Shown here: piece by piece, positions 1 to 7,240 of the stretch
Layout of the letters: the number at the start of each line of letters is the position of its first letter
Position numbering within the stretch: the first letter of the stretch is position 1
Assembly: GCA_964558275.1 (NCBI GenBank)
Contig: CAZLDH010000068.1
Location: forward strand, 1-15,172
Length of the DNA stretch: 15,172 nt
Origin: FW021-bin31 sp964558275
GTDB lineage: Bacteria > Bacteroidota > Bacteroidia > Chitinophagales > Chitinophagaceae
Reading direction: 5' to 3'
The notes under the pieces: model-generated
The model's input: the letters and a program-made list of their open reading frames with translations, nothing else
Told to the model about the DNA's origin: nothing
The model's database searches: none
Made by a program: the position numbers and the translations under genes

Positions 1-886
1 CAATAAGTACTAACGGCCCTCCACCATTAATAGATGTAAAACCTCTAATATTTAAATCTGGATTCGCATTGGGATCTCCGTCATTGAGTTGAATATTTAA
101 TCCCGGCATCAGCCCTTGCAACGTTCCATTGATTGTACCAGAAGAGCGTAATAAAATATCCTCCCCACTAATTTGATCAATAGCACCGGTCAGGTTTTCT
201 TTCTTCTGTTTTCCATATCCAACAACTACCAGTTGATCCAAACCATGAGTCGATGGGGCTAAAGATATTTCCAAATTCTTTTCTTCTTCAACCGTAACCG
301 TTTGGGTAACATACCCCAAATAACTCACCTCCAGTATAGCTCCGGACTCCACCTCTAATTCAAATCGTCCTTGTGCATCTGTGATAGCGCCTACACTTTT
401 CCCTTTCACCTTAATCGACACACCAACCAAAGGTTCTCCGGTCTCTTTATCCGTTACCACGCCATCAACGACTTCTTTTCTTAAAGATATCTTAGAAATA
501 CTCTGTTCTGGCTTACTCACCTTACCTCTCACAATAATGATTTTATTCTCTATATCATAAGTCAACGGTTGACTTTTGAATACCTTTTTAAGAACAGACT
601 GAAGTTTCCCATTTTTAATAGAAAGAGTGACAGGAACAGCCTTTTCCAATGTTTTATTTGAGTATATAAAATTATAATTTGTTTGTGATCGTATTTTGTT
701 AAAAACTTGCTCAAGAGGAATCTCTTTCCCCACTACGGTCACTTTTTGAGAAAAAGCCGTTGCACTCACCTGCATGCAAGCTACGAGCAGTATTATGGTT
801 GTAAGCCGCATAATCAACATTATTTTAGAGAGATTATAATGCAACCGCATATTAGCGGGTGCTTTGAAAAGAACCGTCAAATTCAT
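1..886 (-). CDS. SusC/RagA-family TonB-dependent outer-membrane transporter, N-terminal part
   Basis: The 5' part of a gene that runs off the left edge (about 295 codons seen). It should encode the outer-membrane channel of a SusCD-type importer that takes up glycans or other large nutrients using TonB energy. Reading from 886, the N-terminus carries a hydrophobic signal segment after an internal Met at residue 26 (MRLTTIILLVACMQVSA). An STN secretin/TonB short domain follows, then a carboxypeptidase-regulatory-like beta-sandwich (GVVTDKETGEPLVGVSI). The TonB plug then begins, with LVVVGYGKQ and an IRGF..INGGGPLVLI motif at the window edge. An STN domain on a SusC protein is usual for transporters that signal through FecR and an ECF sigma factor, and the gene lies just downstream of fecR on the same strand. 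Two starts are possible, 886 and 811; both keep the signal sequence. A SusD partner would lie beyond the edge. Substrate unknown. Confidence 0.93.
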   Translation of the reverse strand, partial: MNLTVLFKAPANMRLHYNLSKIMLIMRLTTIILLVACMQVSATAFSQKVTVVGKEIPLEQVFNKIRSQTNYNFIYSNKTLEKAVPVTLSIKNGKLQSVLKKVFKSQPLTYDIENKIIIVRGKVSKPEQSISKISLRKEVVDGVVTDKETGEPLVGVSIKVKGKSVGAITDAQGRFELEVESGAILEVSYLGYVTQTVTVEEEKNLEISLAPSTHGLDQLVVVGYGKQKKENLTGAIDQISGEDILLRSSGTINGTLQGLMPGLNIQLNDGDPNANPDLNIRGFTSINGGGPLVLI

Positions 887-937
887 ATTTTTGCAATTGA
901 TTCGAGTTAAATAATATTCTATATTTGTTTAGCTTTC

Positions 938-975
938 CGACCGTTTCTATGGCAGTAGAGACGGTCGATTTTTTT
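938..975 (+). terminator. Hairpin with T7 tail in the fecR-susC gap
   Basis: A 12-bp stem (938-949 with 956-967, one G-T pair) closes a 6-nt loop and is followed on the plus strand by seven T (969-975). In plus orientation this is a textbook intrinsic terminator, but no plus-strand gene ends here. For the minus-strand fecR-susC transcript the tract becomes A7 before the hairpin. There it could act only as a stem-loop, for example an RNA-processing or stability element ahead of susC. It could also stop antisense transcription coming from inside susC. Confidence 0.55.
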
Positions 976-980
976 GTTTA

Positions 981-1020
981 GTTAATTAGTTGATTGGTTG
1001 ATTGGTTTATTAGTTTAAAT
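981..1020. repeat. Degenerate 8-nt tandem repeat, GTTGATTG type
   Basis: Five consecutive 8-nt units begin at 981, 989, 997, 1005 and 1013. Two are exactly GTTGATTG and the others are variants beginning with GTT. There is a 4-nt sub-period (TTGA/TTGG). The same motif recurs, inverted, at the trpG-trpD junction near 13896-13914. Confidence 0.7.
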
Positions 1021-1024
1021 TCCA

Positions 1025-1052
1025 CTGAATACTGACCACCGAATACCGACTT
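1025..1052. repeat. Degenerate 7-nt tandem repeat abutting the fecR stop codon
   Basis: Four heptamers begin at 1025, 1032, 1039 and 1046. They alternate between forms such as CTGAATA and CTGACCA. The last unit reaches the fecR stop codon (1052-1054 on the minus strand). Confidence 0.65.
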
Positions 1053-2221
1053 CACGGCGTTATCACAATTTTCCTATTATCTTCAATCTCATAATGTACG
1101 CTTCCCGTTTTCTGCAATACTTCAAATACCTCAGAAAAGGATAATTCTCTTGGAATGGACCCTGTAAATAAATCGGGTATATTTCCTTTTATTTCTATAT
1201 CCACATCATACCAGCGCGACAATTGCTTCATCACCTCATTAATATCACTGTTTTCAAACCAAAATAAGCCATTCTTCCATGCAATTATTTGCTGCCTATT
1301 CTTAATCTTTTCTACAGCCAAATCACCATTCATATCCCATATTGCCCGTTGTCCGGGATTAAGGACAACCTCCTGTCCTTCTCCGGTAGTTACTCTCACC
1401 TTCCCTTCCAACAATGCAGTTCTGACTCCTTTATTCTCTTCATAAGCCATTATATTAAAATGCGTTCCAAGTACTTTTACAATCATTCCTTTCACCTCAA
1501 CTTCAAAAGGCATATCTTCATTTTGTGCTATTTCAAAATAAGCTTCCCCCGTCATTTCTACAACCCTTTTATTCCCCACAAAACTTGTTGGAAACCTTAA
1601 AGAGGAACCCGCATTCATCCACACTTTACTACCATCTGGCAAAACCACTTCATATTTCCCTCCCCTTGGCGTTGATATCGTATTAAAAGTCACTTTTTCT
1701 TGCTTGCTTTCTGCTTTCTGTCTTCCGCTTCCCTCCTTATATGAGAGCGTTCCTTTATTCAGCTTCAACACTTTGGTATTCCCCTGCATTGATAACAAAC
1801 CATTACTTGAACTATCCAACATTATTTTTTGTCCATTTCCCAAAGTCAATATCGCTTTATTCCCTCCCGGTTTAAAATCATTCTTTATCTGTTGTCTCGC
1901 TATTCCTGTCTCCTCATTTTTATTTATCAAAAAGTAGGTACCCGAAAGTAAAATAAGAATAGCCGCCACTGCCGCCCACTTGTAAAGGCTTTTATATTTA
2001 GTTTGTCCATTTAAATTTTTCGATTCCGATTTAGTATTCGCTATTTTCTCTTTCACCCTCAACCAACTTCTTAAAAAGGATACCATATTTTCCTCTGCCT
2101 CAAAACCCTCTTCATAAGTATCAAAAGATTCATACCATCGCTCCACTTTTAGCCTTTCTTCTTCTGATGCAGAACCTAAAAGGTATTTCTCTATTAATTT
2201 ACTTAATTGCTGTTCAGTCAT
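1052..2221 (-). CDS. FecR-family anti-sigma factor
   Basis: A 389-residue inner-membrane anti-sigma factor, a usual length for the family. The cytoplasmic N-terminal part (about 1-80) would hold the cognate ECF sigma factor. A single membrane segment lies near residues 83-99 (WAAVAAILILLSGTYFLI). The periplasmic FecR domain spans about 180-275, with STPRGGKYEVVLPDGSKVWMN and GEAYFEIAQ, and a C-terminal DUF4974 domain covers about 319-386. By family knowledge the periplasmic part senses the STN domain of an outer-membrane transporter, here the susC-like gene 165 bp downstream on the same strand. Unlike the common sigma-fecR-susC co-directional order, the sigma gene is divergent here. The start at 2221 gives MTEQQLSKLIEKYL, typical of these proteins. 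No Shine-Dalgarno sequence is seen, as usual in Bacteroidota. Confidence 0.95.
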   Translation of the reverse strand: MTEQQLSKLIEKYLLGSASEEERLKVERWYESFDTYEEGFEAEENMVSFLRSWLRVKEKIANTKSESKNLNGQTKYKSLYKWAAVAAILILLSGTYFLINKNEETGIARQQIKNDFKPGGNKAILTLGNGQKIMLDSSSNGLLSMQGNTKVLKLNKGTLSYKEGSGRQKAESKQEKVTFNTISTPRGGKYEVVLPDGSKVWMNAGSSLRFPTSFVGNKRVVEMTGEAYFEIAQNEDMPFEVEVKGMIVKVLGTHFNIMAYEENKGVRTALLEGKVRVTTGEGQEVVLNPGQRAIWDMNGDLAVEKIKNRQQIIAWKNGLFWFENSDINEVMKQLSRWYDVDIEIKGNIPDLFTGSIPRELSFSEVFEVLQKTGSVHYEIEDNRKIVITP

Positions 2222-2580
2222 AAATTTAACTTCCTTCTACCATAGTAATTGCAGCAAAATGGAATACCCCCCATATTTATTTCAAATAGTTATTCTTTAT
2301 TTCAATTTATTTTCTTTGAGAGAGTACATTTTTAATAAAAATTAATCTTTTTTTTATCACTATAAAACAGGATTATCTTCTTGGAATGGGCAAAATAATA
2401 ATCCCTATTTTACATTATAATAGCAGAATAACTACTTTTTTGTTAAGCTCCATACATTATTGTATCCTTGAATCTATAAAATGCATCTCCACTACATTTA
2501 ATTCAATAAAAACGGTTCAATAAAATTATATTTTTATAGGGTCTTTTTTATCTATATCTTTATTCTCTAAAAAAGCGTCT
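2222..2580. other. Divergent fecR / ECF sigma intergenic region
   Basis: 359 bp, very AT-rich, with no credible ORF. It must hold promoters for both directions. On the minus strand a six-G run lies in the fecR leader (complement of C6 at about 2266-2271). On the plus strand TATCTTTA at 2555-2562 resembles a TAnnTTTG -7 element (one mismatch) but lacks a clear TTTG at the right distance. Nothing else was recognised. Confidence 0.5.
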
Positions 2581-3189
2581 ATGCCTAAGTCTTTTACTTC
2601 ATTTTCCGACCAAGAACTTTTAGAATTAGTTCAAGAAAAGGATGAATCCGCATTCTCTATTTTGTATGAGCGCTACTATATTCCACTCTGTAAAAAAGCA
2701 TATCAAAGAATACCTTTTCAGACAAGAGTAGAAGAAATTGTCCAAGACGTATTTGTCAATTTATGGACGAAAGCAAGCCTACTCGACTCTGGTGGAAATG
2801 TAAAAGCATATCTGTATGCTACGCTCAGAAACAAAGTTCTACACAGCCTTAGAACTGAAAGAAACCGAAAGTTTTACATGAAAAAACTCTCGGAATTAAA
2901 AGAAAAAAAAGTGAGCGAAAAACCGCAACCATTACAAACACTCTATGCTACTGAAACTCAGGAAACAATCAACCGTATCATCGAACAATTATCTCCTCAG
3001 TGCAGAACGGCATTCAAACTAAGTCGTTTTGAACAATTATCATATAAAGAGATAGCTCAACGTATGCAGATTTCAGCAAGCACAGTAGAGAAACATATAA
3101 GTAAAGCATTAAGAATATTTAAAGAACATACCGCGCTTCATCATCATTTTACTGTCGCTTTTATTTTAACACTTTTGCTCTGTTCATAA
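2581..3189 (+). CDS. ECF-type RNA polymerase sigma-70 factor
   Basis: A 202-residue group 4 sigma factor that directs RNA polymerase to a small regulon, most simply the divergent fecR-susC genes. Region 2 spans about residues 24-92 (AFSILYERYY, EEIVQDVFVNLW, VKAYLYATLRNKVLH). Region 4 spans about 127-180, with a helix-turn-helix at LSYKEIAQRMQISASTVEKHISKAL. There is no region 3, as expected for ECF factors. The C-terminus extends past region 4 into a short hydrophobic tail (HHHFTVAFILTLLLCS, about 187-202), which could touch the membrane or the anti-sigma factor. The start at 2581 gives the usual SDQELLELVQ beginning of Bacteroidota ECF factors. The gene points away from fecR, so the two are probably transcribed separately. 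Confidence 0.95.
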   Translation: MPKSFTSFSDQELLELVQEKDESAFSILYERYYIPLCKKAYQRIPFQTRVEEIVQDVFVNLWTKASLLDSGGNVKAYLYATLRNKVLHSLRTERNRKFYMKKLSELKEKKVSEKPQPLQTLYATETQETINRIIEQLSPQCRTAFKLSRFEQLSYKEIAQRMQISASTVEKHISKALRIFKEHTALHHHFTVAFILTLLLCS

Positions 3190-3212
3190 TTAATCCATCA
3201 ACCAAATTAAAA

Positions 3213-3241
3213 TTACCCCAAATACATAAGTTACCCCAAAT
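3213..3241. repeat. Pair of 11-nt direct repeats
   Basis: TTACCCCAAAT occurs at 3213-3223 and again at 3231-3241, a spacing of 18 nt, in the sigma-gene 3' flank. Function unknown; it could be a protein-binding site or a relic of slippage. Confidence 0.4.
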
Positions 3242-3305
3242 CCAAAAAAACAGATGCTAAAAACCCGGGAGTGTAGCCAAATTTGTTTTTCATCTGCTTA
3301 ATGAA

Positions 3306-3365
3306 GCGCTCGAATTGTGGAGACTGAGGCGCTCGAATTTAGGAGGCTGAGGCGCTAGAAGCCCC
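3306..3365. repeat. 23-bp tandem repeat, about 2.5 copies
   Basis: Units start at 3306, 3329 and 3352, exactly 23 bp apart. Each begins GCGCTCGAATT (GCGCTAGAAG in the last, incomplete copy) and the first two end GAGACTGAG or GAGGCTGAG. The repeat is more GC-rich than its surroundings and lies between the sigma gene and the next gene. No coding potential is evident. Confidence 0.65.
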
Positions 3366-3453
3366 TTTTTAATCATCCCCCTGTGTGTCAATTTTATTGT
3401 CATGAATGTTTCATCTTTCGCTTTCATCATTAGTTATCGTATATTTAGGTTTT

Positions 3454-4860
3454 ATGATTCAAAAAATAATCTCAGTTATATTTTTACTGGTTTTTGTTAT
3501 TATCTATTCTGTTGATGCGCAGCAGTTTAATGGAGTGAGGGGTAGCGTATTCAATTCGGTAGTCAACACTTCATCGCAACCGGCCTCCGGGGGAAATATG
3601 CCTGCACAATGGTCATTGGAAATTCTGGGCTCGGGCGCTTTCTGGGACAATAACATTGTTCGATTTCATCCTTTAAAAATTTGGAAGAAAGACAGCATTG
3701 ATTTGAGCCGCTATCTTGAGGAAGGGGATAAAAAAAGATATGCAATGGTTAAAGGAAATATTCATATCCTGAATTTCCTGTTTCGTCTTCCCAAACATCC
3801 CGATTGGACAGTAGGAATGGGTTGGAATATTCGTTCTCACACTTACGGAAACAATACGGAATATGCCTATAACACTGACATGCGTACTGCGAAGGAGTTT
3901 TTTAGACAAAATGCATTGAATGATTCACTCACTGGCCGTGCGGTAAACCAACAATGGGCAGTCTGGTATTTTAATGCATCTAAGGTGGTAAACGAAGATG
4001 ATTATAGTAAAATGACGGTAGGAGCTTCTCTTAAATTAATTAAAGGCATGGGAGCAGAAATGGTGGAAGTAACTAAATTACAGGCTCAAAATTTGGGGGA
4101 TAACTTTCCAAATTATACGTCATTTATTAAAGCAAAAGGCCAATATGGCTATTCTCAAAATTTGGATAATATGGACAATGAGAAAGCATTTCTTCATGGA
4201 AGTCCTTTATCTATTGGGTTGGATGCAGGGTTTGTTTATAAGTCTAAAACACCGGTGTTGATACCGGGAATGGAAGATAAGAATCAGGCTGATTATAATT
4301 GGAAACTGAGTGTAGCTTTAACGGACTGGGGTAGATTGAAATATACTTTTGGTCAGGAAAGCAGGCAAGTCAATGGCGTAAAAAACCCACAAGACATTTC
4401 CAACATTCATCGGATGATTAATGATGTAGGTTCTTTAGAAGAGTTAAATGACACACTCAGACATGTTTTTAATATGTCTCCCCAAGAAGGAACATTTACG
4501 CTTTCTCTCCCAACCATGCTTCATATTGGCTTTGATAAAAATATTGGAAGGCATTTTTACTTAAATACGCATTTGGGAATAGATGCCTCTTTTTTAAATT
4601 TTGGTGTAAATTATAAGAGTAGAAGTCTAAGTTATTTAACGGTAACACCTCGTTGGGAAAAGAAAAGAATTGGTGTGTACATTCCGGCATACTTGAATGA
4701 GAAAGGCCGTTTTTTATTGGGCGCAGCAGTCCGATTGGGACCATTGATGCTGGGAGTACATGATTTCGGTTGGATTTTTGATAAAACAAGGAGTGGGGGT
4801 GCTTATTTTGCTTTAGTCATCAATGGATTTTCTCAGAAGAAAGAGTGTGAGTGCTTTTAA
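3454..4860 (+). CDS. Exported, probable outer-membrane beta-barrel protein (DUF5723-like)
   Basis: The open frame begins at 3406, but the ATG at 3454 is the better start because it puts a classical signal peptide at the very N-terminus (MIQKIISVIFLLVFVIIYSVDAQ, cleavage near DAQ-QF). From there the protein has 468 residues. The mature part has alternating aromatic/glycine strands (WTVGMGWNIRSHTYG, MTVGASLKLIKGMG, FYLNTHLGIDASFLNFG, GRFLLGAAVRLGPLMLGVH) like an outer-membrane barrel. The layout, including a conserved-looking segment near NMPAQWSLEILGSGAFWDNN, resembles the Bacteroidota family DUF5723; this assignment is from memory of the family. It ends in KKECECF, a cluster of two Cys before a terminal aromatic residue. 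The role is unknown. No terminator is visible before the his promoter 40 bp downstream. Confidence 0.72.
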   Translation: MIQKIISVIFLLVFVIIYSVDAQQFNGVRGSVFNSVVNTSSQPASGGNMPAQWSLEILGSGAFWDNNIVRFHPLKIWKKDSIDLSRYLEEGDKKRYAMVKGNIHILNFLFRLPKHPDWTVGMGWNIRSHTYGNNTEYAYNTDMRTAKEFFRQNALNDSLTGRAVNQQWAVWYFNASKVVNEDDYSKMTVGASLKLIKGMGAEMVEVTKLQAQNLGDNFPNYTSFIKAKGQYGYSQNLDNMDNEKAFLHGSPLSIGLDAGFVYKSKTPVLIPGMEDKNQADYNWKLSVALTDWGRLKYTFGQESRQVNGVKNPQDISNIHRMINDVGSLEELNDTLRHVFNMSPQEGTFTLSLPTMLHIGFDKNIGRHFYLNTHLGIDASFLNFGVNYKSRSLSYLTVTPRWEKKRIGVYIPAYLNEKGRFLLGAAVRLGPLMLGVHDFGWIFDKTRSGGAYFALVINGFSQKKECECF

Positions 4861-4899
4861 TCCTGTCGCTTTATGCTCAAAAAGGTTTTATAAAAAAAG

Positions 4900-4930
4900 T
4901 TTGTAAAAATCAATTCATGTCTTAAATTTG
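4900..4930 (+). promoter_or_regulatory. his operon promoter, Bacteroidota type
   Basis: TTTG at 4900-4903 and TAAATTTG at 4923-4930 are separated by 19 nt. This matches the known Bacteroidota -33 TTTG and -7 TAnnTTTG consensus exactly. The transcript should begin a few bases after 4930, leaving a leader of only about 5-10 nt before the leader-peptide ATG. Confidence 0.8.
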
Positions 4931-4943
4931 CAAGCGGAATTTT

Positions 4944-4988
4944 ATGAAATTACATACACATATACATCATCACAGCACTTGCCTATAG
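4944..4988 (+). CDS. hisL: Histidine-rich leader peptide of the his operon
   Basis: A 14-codon ORF encoding MKLHTHIHHHSTCL, with five His codons (positions 4, 6, 8, 9, 10) and a TAG stop at 4986-4988. It follows a consensus promoter and precedes an intrinsic terminator and hisG. This is the expected form of a regulatory peptide whose translation stalls when charged tRNA-His is scarce. The gene name is used by functional analogy with enterobacterial hisL; no sequence homology is claimed. The start is not preceded by a Shine-Dalgarno sequence and the 5' UTR is very short. Confidence 0.85.
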   Translation: MKLHTHIHHHSTCL

Positions 4989-5057
4989 GTGAGCAGGATG
5001 TTTTGTGTATTTTATATAAATCAGTCAAAGGCTTACCTCACACGGTAAGCCTTTTTT
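4987..5057 (+). promoter_or_regulatory. his transcription attenuator (antiterminator/terminator pair)
   Basis: Terminator: 5027-5037 pairs with 5044-5054 (11 bp, loop 5038-5043), followed by T up to 5057. Antiterminator: AGGTGAGC at 4987-4994 pairs with GCTTACCT at 5031-5038 (8 bp, one G-U), taking up most of the terminator's 5' arm. The antiterminator strand starts inside the leader stop codon. A ribosome finishing the leader would cover it and allow termination. One stalled at the His codons would leave it free and allow readthrough into hisG. Confidence 0.82.
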
Positions 5058-5079
5058 ATTTTGAAGAAATAAAGATAAT

Positions 5080-5937
5080 ATGGCAAAATTAAAATTAGCA
5101 GTACAGAAATCGGGACGTTTGCACAAAGACTCCATGAAGCTTTTAAAAGAATGTGGAATAAATATAAATAATGGCGTAAATAGGTTGAAAGCCGATGCCG
5201 ATAATTTCCCTATGGAAGTTTTTTTTCTTCGGGACGATGACATACCTCAGTATGTTGAAGATGGGGTGGCAGATATTGGTATTGTGGGCGAAAATGTGGT
5301 ATTGGAAAAACAAAAACAAGTCAGAGAAGTAGAGCAGTTAGGATTTAGTAAATGTCGGTTATCCATAGCAGTCGGAAAAGATAAAGAATACAATTCATCT
5401 CAGGATTTGGAAGGGAAGCGCATTGCTACTACCTATCCGGTCATTGTAAAGCAGTTTCTTGATAAAAATCAGATACAGGCAGATATTCATGAAATTAGCG
5501 GATCCGTGGAGATTGCCCCCGGAATAGGACTAGCTGATTGTATTTGTGATTTAGTGAGCTCAGGTTCTACCTTGTTTATGAATGGATTAAAAGAAGTAGA
5601 AATTATTCTCAGATCTGAGGCTGAATTAATTTCAGGGAATAATCTTGGCAAGGAGGAAAAGCAATTACTGGATAAATTTATTTTTAGAATTCAATCCGTA
5701 AAAAAAGCACAGAATACCAAGTATATCCTCTTGAATGCACCGAATGATAAACTGGATATTATTTGCAATCTGTTGCCGGGAATGAAGAGTCCTACCGTCT
5801 TACCTTTAGCAGAAAATGGATGGAGATCTATACATTCCGTGGTGAATGAGAATGAATTCTGGGGCATAATAGAGAAGTTAAAAGCCAATGGTGCAGAAGG
5901 TATTTTAGTTTCACCAATTGAGAAAATGATTTTATAA
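5080..5937 (+). CDS. hisG: ATP phosphoribosyltransferase, long form
   Basis: Cytosolic enzyme for the first and committed step of histidine synthesis: ATP plus PRPP gives N1-(5-phosphoribosyl)-ATP. The 285 residues are the long HisG type, which does not need HisZ. The catalytic periplasmic-binding-like domains cover about 1-210, and a C-terminal ACT-like regulatory domain starts near 213 (NTKYILLNAPNDKLDIICNLLPGMKSPTV). That domain is where histidine inhibits the enzyme in the family. The PRPP-binding stretch is at about 141-164 (GSVEIAPGIGLADC followed by SSGSTL). The N-terminus KLKLAVQKSGRL is typical. It is the first structural gene after the attenuator, 22 bp past the terminator T-run, and is followed by hisD after 10 bp. 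Confidence 0.97.
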   Translation: MAKLKLAVQKSGRLHKDSMKLLKECGININNGVNRLKADADNFPMEVFFLRDDDIPQYVEDGVADIGIVGENVVLEKQKQVREVEQLGFSKCRLSIAVGKDKEYNSSQDLEGKRIATTYPVIVKQFLDKNQIQADIHEISGSVEIAPGIGLADCICDLVSSGSTLFMNGLKEVEIILRSEAELISGNNLGKEEKQLLDKFIFRIQSVKKAQNTKYILLNAPNDKLDIICNLLPGMKSPTVLPLAENGWRSIHSVVNENEFWGIIEKLKANGAEGILVSPIEKMIL

Positions 5938-5947
5938 ATAAAAGGTT

Positions 5948-7222
5948 ATGCAGGTAATTAAATTTCCTTCGGAAGAAAATTGGGATGAGCTGTTACAACG
6001 TCCTGTTATAGAAACGGCTTCATTAGAGAAGCAGGTCAAGTCGGTATTGGATAAAGTGAAGAAAAATGGTGATCAAGCCGTAAGCCGTTACACGGAGAAA
6101 TTTGATAAAGTAAAACTAGAACAGTTTGCTGTACGAGATGAAGAATCTATTGAAGCGGAGGAATTGTTGAGTAAGAATTTAAAAGAGGCAATCCTAAAGG
6201 CAACAAACAACATCGAAAAATTTCATGCTGCACAAAAAAATCCTGTAGAAAAGATAGAAACCATGCCGGGTGTTTCGTGTTGGCGGAAGTCCGTAGGGAT
6301 AGAAAAAGTAGGATTATATATTCCGGGGGGCAGTGCACCTCTATTTTCAACAGTGTTGATGTTAGGGATTCCGGCAAAATTAGCAGGGTGCAAAGAAGTC
6401 ATTCTGTGTACACCGCCCTCTTCGGAAGGAAAGGTAAATCCTGCTATTTTATATGCTGCTTCGTTAGCCGGCATTACCCAAATTTTTAAAATTGGAGGTG
6501 TTCAAGCAGTTGGTGCGATGGCTTATGGAACCGAAACTGTTCCTAAAGTATATAAAATATTTGGTCCGGGCAATCAGTATGTAACTTGTGCCAAACAATT
6601 GGTTACCAAAGATAAAGTAGCTATTGACATGCCAGCAGGGCCTTCGGAAGTGGCAGTATTTGCTGATGAAACAGCTCAACCCGAATATGTAGCCTCTGAT
6701 TTGTTGTCTCAGGCCGAACATGGAAGAGACAGCCAGGTGATTTTGTTTACTACGCACAAAGAAATGATTGAAAAAGTACAAAATGCAGTAAAAAAGCAAT
6801 TAAAAAAACTGTCTCGAAAAGATATTGCTAAAGCATCTCTGGAAAATAGCAGGATTTTCCTTTTGGGAAATAGAGAAGATGCGCTGAAAATGATAAACAA
6901 ATATGCTCCTGAACATTTGATTCTTTCTTGTAAAAAAGAAGAGGAAGTAGCAGAAAAAGTCATCAATGCAGGCTCTGTATTCTTGGGAAATTATTCTCCG
7001 GAAAGTGCTGGTGATTATGCTTCCGGCACCAATCATACGTTACCTACCAATGGCTATGCCCGAGCTTATAGTGGAGTGTCTTTAGATAGTTTTGTAAAGA
7101 AAATTACTTTTCAGAAATTAAGTAAAAAAGGATTGCAAAATATTGGAGATATTGTAGAAGAAATGGCTGCGGCAGAGGGGTTGGAAGCCCACAGAAATGC
7201 AGTTGCTATCAGAAACAAATAA
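5948..7222 (+). CDS. hisD: Histidinol dehydrogenase
   Basis: Zn-dependent enzyme that oxidises L-histidinol to L-histidine in two NAD-dependent steps, the last steps of the pathway. At 424 residues it is a normal length. Visible signatures are GLYIPGGSAPLFSTVLM (about 122-138), IFGPGNQYVTCAK (about 204-216) and DMPAGPSEVAVFAD (about 227-240). Likely Zn ligands are Gln255 and His258 (SQAEHGRD), Asp356 (ESAGDYASG) and His415 (LEAHRNAV). The catalytic Glu-His pair is at 322-323 (APEHLIL). It begins 10 bp after hisG, consistent with one operon. A 73-bp gap with CTTTGCG repeats follows before hisC. Confidence 0.97.
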   Translation: MQVIKFPSEENWDELLQRPVIETASLEKQVKSVLDKVKKNGDQAVSRYTEKFDKVKLEQFAVRDEESIEAEELLSKNLKEAILKATNNIEKFHAAQKNPVEKIETMPGVSCWRKSVGIEKVGLYIPGGSAPLFSTVLMLGIPAKLAGCKEVILCTPPSSEGKVNPAILYAASLAGITQIFKIGGVQAVGAMAYGTETVPKVYKIFGPGNQYVTCAKQLVTKDKVAIDMPAGPSEVAVFADETAQPEYVASDLLSQAEHGRDSQVILFTTHKEMIEKVQNAVKKQLKKLSRKDIAKASLENSRIFLLGNREDALKMINKYAPEHLILSCKKEEEVAEKVINAGSVFLGNYSPESAGDYASGTNHTLPTNGYARAYSGVSLDSFVKKITFQKLSKKGLQNIGDIVEEMAAAEGLEAHRNAVAIRNK

Positions 7223-7240
7223 ATATTCAAAGAGCATATC

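Noticed and set aside
707..910. 67-codon plus-strand open frame over the susC start
   Set aside because: It lies antisense to the signal-peptide region of the susC-like gene, which has clear family motifs; the plus-strand product resembles nothing recognised.
3231..3293. 20-codon minus-strand ORF in the sigma-gene 3' flank (MKNKFGYTPGFLASVFLDLG)
   Set aside because: The KNKFGYTPG stretch faintly recalls the end of AraC-type regulators, but it is too short, has a stop a little upstream in frame and no supporting context.
3406..3453. Upstream ATG at 3406 as the start of the secreted protein
   Set aside because: It would place 16 extra hydrophobic residues before a complete signal peptide that starts naturally at Met 3454; kept only as an alternative.
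6464..7036. Several minus-strand open frames of 78-111 codons inside hisD
   Set aside because: They are antisense to a fully conserved hisD and have the low-complexity Phe/Ser/Ile composition typical of complement-strand reading in AT-rich genes.
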